Assembly (NCBI GenBank): GCA_021813025.1
Contig: JAKAME010000070.1
Coordinates: 1-6,379, forward strand
DNA: 6,379 nt
Direction of reading: 5' to 3'
Origin: Microcaldota archaeon
GTDB taxonomy: Archaea; Micrarchaeota; Micrarchaeia; Anstonellales; Anstonellaceae
Positions 1 through 4,474 of this stretch are shown here, one piece after another (the first letter of the stretch is position 1; the number at the start of each line of letters is the position of its first letter). The notes beneath the pieces were generated by a model that ran no database searches, was not told the origin of the DNA, and saw only the letters and a program-made list of their open reading frames with translations. Made by a program: the position numbers and the translations under genes.

Positions 1-1
1 C

Positions 2-295
2 ATGCGCGCCTTCCTCACCATCAGCGGCGAGGAGCTTGTCTACGAGTGGGGCATCCTCAGCCACCACCGCATGGTGGCGCCAATAAACAAAATCACCGAC
101 GTGGGAATGGACGCCTCGTGGTCTGACCGCATTCTTGGCGTCTGCACTCTCAAGGTCAACACTGCCGGAGGCTCGGGCTATGAAATAATGGCGCAGGACT
201 TTCCCAGAGCCGGAGTGGACCGCCTGCATGCAGAGCTGATGCGGCTCATCAAGCGGACGCCCGGCAGTTTGCCGGACGAATTGGCGAAGAAATAG
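2..295 (+). CDS. bacterial-PH-domain (bPH_2/DUF304) membrane-associated protein, 3' part
   Basis: The 97 visible residues match the bPH_2 (DUF304, YdbS-like) fold pattern: a first strand ending in GILSHHR (about residues 17-23), then the characteristic IPxxKIxDV-like stretch APINKITDV (26-34), then RILGVCTLKVNTAG (43-56), which corresponds to the family's R-x-x-G-x-x-T/L-x-I-x-T-A-G signature, and a closing helix (about 68-84). Family members usually carry one or two transmembrane helices before this domain, so the ATG at base 2 is probably internal and the gene enters from the left edge. The protein ends in a short polar tail, LPDELAKK, whose coding sequence plus stop codon is duplicated just downstream. 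The function of single-domain archaeal members is unknown; the PH-like fold suggests a membrane-proximal binding or assembly role (inference). It appears to be followed by a terminator, so it is probably not cotranscribed with the antiporter. Confidence 0.8.
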   Translation: MRAFLTISGEELVYEWGILSHHRMVAPINKITDVGMDASWSDRILGVCTLKVNTAGGSGYEIMAQDFPRAGVDRLHAELMRLIKRTPGSLPDELAKK

Positions 296-332
296 CCGGC
301 CCAAGCCTGCCTGACGAATTGGCGAAGAAATA
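270..332. repeat. 25-bp direct repeat (period 38) duplicating the 3' end of the PH-domain gene
   Basis: Bases 270-294 and 308-332 are identical except at one position (274 G versus 312 T). The shared core is GACGAATTGGCGAAGAAATA. The first copy encodes the last residues and stop of the PH-domain protein. The second copy lies outside the gene in another frame and again ends in a stop (TAA at 331-333). The sequences flanking the two copies differ, so this is either a local tandem duplication whose edges have diverged or a copied tail. Confidence 0.9.
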
Positions 333-374
333 ATATTCTGTTTTTGAATAATATCCGGTTTTTGCCGGTTTTTT
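328..374. repeat. tandem 18-bp and 10-bp micro-repeats in the intergenic region
   Basis: Bases 328-345 and 346-363 are adjacent 18-bp units matching at 15 of 18 positions (pattern AATAATATNCNGTTTTT). The end of the second unit repeats again as CCGGTTTTTG (355-364) and CCGGTTTTTT (365-374). Each unit ends in an oligo-T run, so the duplications have multiplied T tracts after the upstream gene. Confidence 0.85.
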
Positions 375-380
375 CCTTTT
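341..380 (+). terminator. oligo-T archaeal-type terminator after the PH-domain gene
   Basis: Four T runs lie in the 85 bases after the stop codon: 341-345 (5 T), 359-363 (5 T), 369-374 (6 T) and 377-380 (4 T). Archaeal RNA polymerase terminates at oligo-T tracts without needing a strong hairpin. A weak stem (TATTC 334-338 with GAATA 346-350) precedes the second tract but is AT-only and probably irrelevant. Assignment is by position and composition. Confidence 0.6.
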
Positions 381-387
381 CCGTCGT

Positions 388-397
388 CTTTTTATAG
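388..397 (+). promoter_or_regulatory. TATA-like box for the antiporter-dph2 operon
   Basis: CTTTTTATAG contains TTTATA (391-396), close to the archaeal TATA consensus. Its centre is about 28 bases before the A of the ATG at 422, the distance expected from a TATA box to the transcription start. That would make the mRNA leaderless or nearly so, which agrees with the absence of a Shine-Dalgarno-like sequence in 398-421. The same T run could also contribute to termination of the upstream gene. No clear purine-rich BRE element is visible just upstream. Confidence 0.5.
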
Positions 398-421
398 TTC
401 CAGACATCCATTCCATGTCAT

Positions 422-2167
422 ATGCAACTGCTGGAACAGTTCTTTCTCTCATTCGGCATCCTCTCCCTCGCCGCCCTGTCCGGCGGATACCTGGCGGCGC
501 GCTGGCGCCTGCCCACCGTCGCGGGCCTGCTCGTAGTGGGCATGCTGCTGGGCCCGCACGGCATCGGCCTCATCCGGGACAACGACTTCATCCAGATGTT
601 CTCCGAGCTGGGCGCGGCCCTGCTGCTTTTCACCATCGGCGTCGAGTTCTCGCTCTCCAAAATGCTCGGCTCAGGAGTGCGCTCCATCCTGATGGCCTCG
701 GCAGTCATGCTGGCCCTCTTTCTCACAGGCTATGAGATAGGCGTGCTGCTGAATCTGGACTATCTCTCTACGCTGGCTCTGGCCGCCTGCCTCTCCTTCT
801 CCTCCACCGCCATTTTCATGCGCCTGCTGCAGCAATACGGCCTCATAGGCCAGCCGCAGGTGCCCCTGCTCATCTCGGTGCTGGTCATCGAGGATTTGGT
901 GGCCGTGGCGGCGCTGGCGTTCTTCTCCTCGCTGGGCCGCGAGGCCTCGCATGCCGGGCACGTGCCGGCCATGGACATCCTGTTCTCGCTCCTCTTCTCC
1001 CTCGCCCTGATGGGCACGGTCTATCTGGTGGTGCGCGCGGCGTTCAAGCGCCTGCAGCCCGTCCTGACCGGCATGCGGAGCCAGGACAATCTTGTGCTGC
1101 TGGCGCTGGGCCTGTGCGTGCTGATGGCGTTCGTGGCCTCCTTCATCGACCTCTCGCCCTCAATCGGCGCGTTCCTGGCCGGCAGCATACTGGCCGGCTT
1201 GCCCATCCGCGAGGAGATGGAGCGCGTGCTCTCGCCATTCTCGCTTGCCTTCTCATCGTTCTTCTTCCTCTCCATCGGCCTTCTGGTGGACCCGGCGGCC
1301 GCGCTGGCGGACTTGCCGCTGGTCCTGCTCATCGGCGCTGCCTTCATGCTCACCGCGTTTCTCTCGGTGACCGCGGCGATGTTCCTCTCAGGCTTCAGCT
1401 TCTCGCAGGCCGTGCTGGCCGGCATCGCCATGGGCACGCTGGGGGAGTTCTCGCTTTTCATCGCCAGGCAGACCGATTCGCTCGTTCCCTCAATCGACCT
1501 CGTCAGCCTCATCTCCTCATCAGTGCTGCTCACCGCTCTGGCCGCCTCAGTCCTGCTCCCGCGCGCGCCGGCGCTGGCCTCCTTCCTGCGCGCGCGCTGC
1601 GCCCCCTCCACGCGCGCCTCGCTGTGCCAGATGCGCGATTACGCCTCGTCGGTGATGGCCGAGTTCGAGGGCAGGGGGATGTTCCTCGTGCGCGCCCGCT
1701 CGGTGTTCGCGGCCCTGCGCCGCCACATGGCCATTTTCGCGCTCGTCGGCCTTCTTCTCTTCGTTTTGCGCCGCCTGCAGGTCACGGGCGCGCTGGAGGT
1801 CGCGGGCTATTCCATTCTTCTGCCAGTCCTCGCGCTCGCAGTCTCGCTCCTGATGCTGCTTCCGGCCCTGCGCGACATGTGGCAGGAGCTGTGCCTGCTG
1901 TCCGACGCGCTGGCGGAGGTCCTCATCCGCCGCCACCGGCAGGACGAGCGGGGGGGCCGGCAGATGGCCCGCGATTTCCTGATTTTGCTGGGCCTGCTGG
2001 TCATCATGGTGCTGCACCCTATAGCAGTGGACGTCCTGCTGCTTCCGGACTTCGTGCATCTGGGCGTGCTGCTGCCGCTGGGCGGCATGGCGCTGGTGGT
2101 GCTGCACATGTTCGGCATCCTGCGCCGCTCCTTCCGCTCCCACGCTGTGGCGGAGGGGGCATCCTGA
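422..2167 (+). CDS. CPA2-family (Kef/NapA-type) cation:proton antiporter with extra C-terminal membrane domain
   Basis: A 581-residue integral membrane protein expected to exchange Na+ or K+ for H+ across the cytoplasmic membrane. Residues 1-380 form a complete antiporter core of about 12-13 hydrophobic segments with family motifs in order: LLGPHGIGL (42-50), LLLFTIGVEFSL (67-78), LSFSSTAIF (124-132), VIEDLVAV (155-162, with E157-D158 at the ion-binding pair position), GAFLAGSILAG (249-259), FFLSIGLLVDP (281-291) and GEFSLFIA (341-348). Kef proteins usually have QD and electrogenic members DD at the pair; here it is ED, so stoichiometry and ion cannot be assigned. The usual cytoplasmic RCK/TrkA_N regulatory domain is absent. 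Instead residues 381-581 carry a basic linker, then four hydrophobic segments (about 434-449, 462-481, 518-540, 544-567) split by a charged helix (about 482-515). The start at 422 fits the upstream TATA-like box. The stop lies 10 bp before dph2, suggesting cotranscription. G+C is visibly higher than in the following gene. Confidence 0.93.
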   Translation: MQLLEQFFLSFGILSLAALSGGYLAARWRLPTVAGLLVVGMLLGPHGIGLIRDNDFIQMFSELGAALLLFTIGVEFSLSKMLGSGVRSILMASAVMLALFLTGYEIGVLLNLDYLSTLALAACLSFSSTAIFMRLLQQYGLIGQPQVPLLISVLVIEDLVAVAALAFFSSLGREASHAGHVPAMDILFSLLFSLALMGTVYLVVRAAFKRLQPVLTGMRSQDNLVLLALGLCVLMAFVASFIDLSPSIGAFLAGSILAGLPIREEMERVLSPFSLAFSSFFFLSIGLLVDPAAALADLPLVLLIGAAFMLTAFLSVTAAMFLSGFSFSQAVLAGIAMGTLGEFSLFIARQTDSLVPSIDLVSLISSSVLLTALAASVLLPRAPALASFLRARCAPSTRASLCQMRDYASSVMAEFEGRGMFLVRARSVFAALRRHMAIFALVGLLLFVLRRLQVTGALEVAGYSILLPVLALAVSLLMLLPALRDMWQELCLLSDALAEVLIRRHRQDERGGRQMARDFLILLGLLVIMVLHPIAVDVLLLPDFVHLGVLLPLGGMALVVLHMFGILRRSFRSHAVAEGAS

Positions 2168-2170
2168 GGT
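2166..2170 (+). promoter_or_regulatory. ribosome binding site deciding the dph2 start
   Basis: GAGGT, complementary to the anti-Shine-Dalgarno end of archaeal 16S rRNA, overlaps the antiporter's TGA stop and sits 7 bases before the ATG at 2178. An internal gene with a Shine-Dalgarno site, behind a first gene without one, is the common archaeal operon arrangement and supports both the operon and this start codon. Confidence 0.65.
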
Positions 2171-2177
2171 TTTTGCC

Positions 2178-3116
2178 ATGAGGATTCTGTTGCAATTCCC
2201 CCAAGGCCTCAAATCCAAAGCATTGGAGGAGGCTGCCAAGTTCGAGAAGGAGGGCCACGAGGTCTTCCTCTCCGCCACGCCATGCTGGGGAGCCTGCGAC
2301 TTGGCCCTCGACGAGGCAAAAAAGCTCAAGGCGGACACGCTCGTGCATTACGGGCACGCCCAGTTCGGGGACAAGAAAGTGAAAAGCGGCCGTGTGGAAA
2401 TAGAATACAGGCTCTATCCGATTACAGTAGACCTCGCCGCCCTCGGTTCCGCCCTTCCGCTTCTCAAGCCATACAAAAAGCTCGGCCTTGTGACGACAGT
2501 TTCACATCTTCACCAGCTGGAAGACATGAAGAAAATTTTGCGCGAAGGCGACTCTGGCCATCCGCACGAAGTCCTCACAACTCGCGGCGCTCTGGCCATT
2601 CTCGAAGGGCAGGTGCTGGGCTGCGATTCCTCCGCAGCAGACAAATTATCCAGCCAAGTTGACGCCCTTGTCTATTTCGGGGGCGGCGAATTCCACCCAT
2701 TGGGCATAAAGGCCGGCAAGCCAGTCTTCGCCGTAAATCCCTATGCCCGCTCGGCCATGCAGATTAACGACCTTCTTGTCCGCAAGCGCAAAAAAGAGCA
2801 GGGCATGCTCATCGCCGCGCTGGACGCCAAGTCAATCGGCATTCTGGTAAGCACCAAATCCGGGCAATTCAACATCAGGGCCGCGGAAAATGCGAAAAAA
2901 AGGCTGCTCGCGCTCGGAGTGCCGCGCGTTTCCATCCTCGTAACCAGCGAAGTCGACTTCTCTTCACTGCAAGACTTCAATTCCTTTGATGCCTACCTAA
3001 CAACTGCCTGCCCGCGCTTGGTGGATGATGCAGAGCGGGCGGGCAAGCCCATGGTCAATCTCGCGCAGCTGCCCAAAATGCTGCAAATGCTCAAAGAGCT
3101 GAAAGGAGCGAAATAG
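2178..3116 (+). CDS. dph2: 2-(3-amino-3-carboxypropyl)histidine synthase Dph2 (diphthamide biosynthesis)
   Basis: A 312-residue archaeal Dph2. It catalyses the first step of diphthamide synthesis: a noncanonical radical-SAM reaction that transfers the 3-amino-3-carboxypropyl group of S-adenosylmethionine to the target histidine of archaeal elongation factor 2. In archaea the enzyme is a cytoplasmic homodimer. The three family cysteines that hold the [4Fe-4S] cluster are visible, one in each repeated Rossmann-like domain: C40 in WGACDLA, C149 in LGCDSS and C278 in TTACPRL. The spacings (109 and 129 residues) are close to those of the Pyrococcus horikoshii enzyme (C59, C163, C287). An extra cysteine, C36, lies near the first. 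The protein begins directly at the conserved ILLQFPQGL strand, so it lacks the roughly 20-residue leader of the Pyrococcus enzyme; the ribosome binding site overlapping the antiporter stop supports this short start. It is the second gene of a two-gene operon and converges on the - strand block 44 bases downstream. Confidence 0.96.
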   Translation: MRILLQFPQGLKSKALEEAAKFEKEGHEVFLSATPCWGACDLALDEAKKLKADTLVHYGHAQFGDKKVKSGRVEIEYRLYPITVDLAALGSALPLLKPYKKLGLVTTVSHLHQLEDMKKILREGDSGHPHEVLTTRGALAILEGQVLGCDSSAADKLSSQVDALVYFGGGEFHPLGIKAGKPVFAVNPYARSAMQINDLLVRKRKKEQGMLIAALDAKSIGILVSTKSGQFNIRAAENAKKRLLALGVPRVSILVTSEVDFSSLQDFNSFDAYLTTACPRLVDDAERAGKPMVNLAQLPKMLQMLKELKGAK

Positions 3117-3160
3117 CCTGCTTCCTCTCAAGCCTCGAGGCCTGGCCAGCTGTCTCTTTC
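3117..3160. other. convergent intergenic spacer with a short palindrome
   Basis: The 44 bases separate the convergent 3' ends of dph2 and the small - strand gene. They hold the perfect palindromes GCCTCGAGGC (3132-3141) and CTGGCCAG (3142-3149). Neither has a loop, and no oligo-T run of five or more is present on either strand. The + strand is pyrimidine-rich (3151-3160), which may serve as a weak terminator for dph2. Confidence 0.4.
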
Positions 3161-3364
3161 TCAGGCTTCTGCCAATTCTGCCTTGAGCTTCGCGAGCCTC
3201 TCATGTATCTCAGGCTTCTTTTTGAGGGGGTCGAAGCGGGCCTCCTTCTCCAGCCTCTCAATCTCGACCTTCAAATTCTGTTTTTTGCGCGCCAAATCGT
3301 GCTTGCTCATGCCCATAGAATCATCATTCAAGTTGAGAGGCGCAGCCTTCTTATGCGTTCGCAT
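3161..3364 (-). CDS. small charged helical-hairpin protein of unknown function
   Basis: A 67-residue protein not recognised as any named family. Residues 20-43 form a highly charged amphipathic helix with leucine/isoleucine spacing suggestive of a coiled coil (NLKVEIERLEKEAR), then a break FDPLKKKPE (44-52), then a second helix (about 51-66). That is a helical hairpin typical of small archaeal proteins with structural or nucleic-acid-associated roles (inference). There is no signal peptide or membrane segment. The start is uncertain: ATG at 3364 is the first start codon in the frame, ATG at 3316 and 3310 (residues 17 and 19) would give a 51- or 49-residue protein, and none has a Shine-Dalgarno site. 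The frame stays open upstream to base 3688 without another ATG, GTG or TTG, so the gene could instead be the tail of the upstream protein after a frameshift. It follows that gene by 112 bases in the same direction. Confidence 0.55.
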   Translation of the reverse strand: MRTHKKAAPLNLNDDSMGMSKHDLARKKQNLKVEIERLEKEARFDPLKKKPEIHERLAKLKAELAEA

Positions 3365-3367
3365 CAG

Positions 3368-3387
3368 AATGGGCGGCTTTGCCCATT
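3368..3387 (-). repeat. 7-bp-stem hairpin immediately before the small gene's start codon
   Basis: AATGGGC (3368-3374) pairs perfectly with GCCCATT (3381-3387) around a 6-base loop. On the - strand it ends three bases before the ATG at 3364. In RNA it could hinder initiation at that codon, or act as processing or termination structure after the upstream gene, although no U run follows it. It could also be chance in GC-rich sequence. Confidence 0.5.
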
Positions 3388-3394
3388 TCCGGCC

Positions 3395-3410
3395 AAGCCC
3401 GGGCGGGCTT
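3395..3410. repeat. 6-bp inverted repeat in the gap between the two unknown - strand genes
   Basis: AAGCCC (3395-3400) is the reverse complement of GGGCTT (3405-3410), with GGGC between them. With the hairpin next to it, this makes the gap unusually rich in self-complementary sequence. No function can be assigned. Confidence 0.4.
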
Positions 3411-3415
3411 TCCCC

Positions 3416-3477
3416 GCCGGCCGCCTTTCTTCTGCCCGCAGCCTTTCCGCAACCCAGCTGCCGGCCGCCTCTCTTCT
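3416..3477. repeat. 18-bp direct repeat (period 44) at the 3' end of the 309-residue gene
   Basis: Bases 3416-3433 and 3460-3477 match at 17 of 18 positions (core GCCGGCCGCCT, then a TCTTCT-containing tail). The second copy touches the stop codon (3477-3479) of the 309-residue gene. Similarity may extend further at lower identity with a one-base offset (GCAGCCTTTCCG near 3438-3449 versus ACAGAGTTTCTG near 3481-3492). The period is not a multiple of three, so a duplication here would have changed frame. Confidence 0.75.
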
Positions 3478-4406
3478 TAAACAGAGTTTCTGTCGGATTT
3501 TTTGTATTCCTTGAGCCCCTGCTCCACGCCGTATATGTTAATGAACGCCTGCTGCACCGATGATTTTGCGTACAGCCATGCGCCGTTTTCCCGCGCGGTC
3601 TTCTGGAGGGCTTTCCTCCTTTCCTTCTCTTCCTTGCGGAGGCGGTCAGCCACGCTAAACCACGTGTTGAGGTTGTTTTTGCAGAAATTCACGACAAGCT
3701 TCGCTATTTTGGCGTTCTCTTTCTGTTCAGCGGCGGCCAGTTTCCTCCCTGAATTTGCAAGCTCCTTGAGCTCTTGCAGGCTTGGGAACGTGGAGCGCAA
3801 GCGCACGAGCTGCCAAAGGGCCTCGACGCACTCTGCCTCGGTGCGGAGTATCTGTTTTGACAGGACCTGCTGCCGGGCATCCTTGAGGCCCTGCTGCTTT
3901 TCATCTTTCATGGGGGGCTGGCCAATGTCTTTCATAATTTCCTCGGGCTTTGGCTTCGCCACTTTCTCAACCGCATTCCCGCCAATCACGACGGCTTCGC
4001 CCGCAAGCTTTTCCCCTGTTCCGGCCACTGCCACGGCGGCCTTTCTGCCCCTTCTCCTTCCGTCTCCCGGATTTTTTTCCATGATTTTGAAACTCCGCCT
4101 GAAGAGGTCGAAGCCGCGTTCCAGCTCTCCGTCCTCCTTGAGCCTCTTGAGCACCGTGTAGTACCCGCCATGCTCGCGGCGGACAATGTCATACAGGCCC
4201 ATGGCCTTGAGCTCTTTGTCTTTTGGAATTTTCACATATCCAATGCCGCGCTCTATCAGGCAGGATGAGAAAAACATCTTGAAGCTGTTCCAGTCCTTCA
4301 AGCCGTCGCGCTCGGCAACAACGGCCACTGCCCCGTTCTTCCCTTTCTGGGACGGGCCAACCAGAAATCGTGCAGGATGAATCCGCATACATCTATTCAT
4401 GGACAC
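3477..4406 (-). CDS. lineage-specific basic protein of unknown function, 309 residues
   Basis: Not recognised. Three parts can be seen. Residues about 7-112 look like a compact mixed alpha/beta domain (RFLVGPSQ, GAVAVVAERDGL, a W39-containing helix, IGYVKIPKDKEL, then an aromatic GGYYTVLKRL stretch). Residues about 113-172 are a low-complexity linker rich in R, K, G, A and P. Residues about 173-303 are almost entirely helical and charged (for example RKEEKERRKALQKTA at 257-271), closing with an aromatic segment, WLYAKSSVQQAFINIYGVEQ. There is no membrane segment or signal peptide. The basic character suggests a nucleic-acid or ribosome partner (inference only). GTG at 4406 is the longest start; ATG at 4400 and 4388 (residues 3 and 7) are equally possible, and the 4388 start, MRIHPARF, begins right before the folded part. 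The gene starts 68 bases after uvrC on the same strand. An A6 run six codons before its stop borders the open frame of the next small gene. Confidence 0.75.
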   Translation of the reverse strand: MSMNRCMRIHPARFLVGPSQKGKNGAVAVVAERDGLKDWNSFKMFFSSCLIERGIGYVKIPKDKELKAMGLYDIVRREHGGYYTVLKRLKEDGELERGFDLFRRSFKIMEKNPGDGRRRGRKAAVAVAGTGEKLAGEAVVIGGNAVEKVAKPKPEEIMKDIGQPPMKDEKQQGLKDARQQVLSKQILRTEAECVEALWQLVRLRSTFPSLQELKELANSGRKLAAAEQKENAKIAKLVVNFCKNNLNTWFSVADRLRKEEKERRKALQKTARENGAWLYAKSSVQQAFINIYGVEQGLKEYKKSDRNSV

Positions 4407-4440
4407 AAATGGATTTAACCCTTTCCGGCCAGGTTGAACG

Positions 4441-4450
4441 GCTTTAATTC
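4441..4450 (-). promoter_or_regulatory. weak TATA-like box before the 309-residue gene
   Basis: On the - strand GAATTAAAGC is AT-rich in an otherwise GC-rich gap. A start about 27 bases downstream would lie near 4419, leaving a leader of about 13 bases to the GTG at 4406 or 19 to the ATG at 4400. A second AT-rich patch (4413-4418) is too near the start codon. There is no T tract after uvrC, so read-through from uvrC is equally possible. Confidence 0.25.
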
Positions 4451-4474
4451 TGTCTCACCCCGCCTTCTTCCTCC

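Noticed and set aside
415..735. An ATG at 415 opening a 106-codon frame just before the antiporter start
   Set aside because: The product is an arginine/proline/histidine-rich shadow. The TATA-like box distance and the protein family both support the ATG at 422.
1114..2181. A 355-codon open frame on the + strand overlapping the antiporter gene
   Set aside because: It is a shadow in GC-rich coding DNA. The product is a low-complexity R/A/G/P/H-rich string with no domain pattern, whereas the overlapping frame encodes a clear antiporter.
1547..2338. A 263-codon antisense open frame across the antiporter and the start of dph2
   Set aside because: The product is rich in Q, H, R and A with no recognisable motif, and it lies opposite two well-supported genes. 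It is explained by the codon usage of the sense strand.
3132..3149. Adjacent palindromes as a strong bidirectional terminator between dph2 and the small gene
   Set aside because: They have no loop and no following T run on either strand, so they are recorded only as a spacer feature.
3315..3335. A box C-like ATGATGA on the - strand near 3320, as a possible C/D-box guide RNA
   Set aside because: No CTGA D box at a suitable distance and no C'/D' pair. It lies inside the small open frame.
3502..4161. A 219-codon + strand open frame opposite the 309-residue gene
   Set aside because: The product is serine-, phenylalanine- and cysteine-rich without family motifs, typical of the complement of lysine/glutamate-rich helical coding sequence. 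The - strand frame has a plausible protein composition and lies in a co-directional block.
4407..4474. Possible frameshifted helix-hairpin-helix remnant after the uvrC stop
   Set aside because: The 68 bases show no GVGP/GIG-like hairpin motif, and the next gene follows at once, so the domain appears truly absent.
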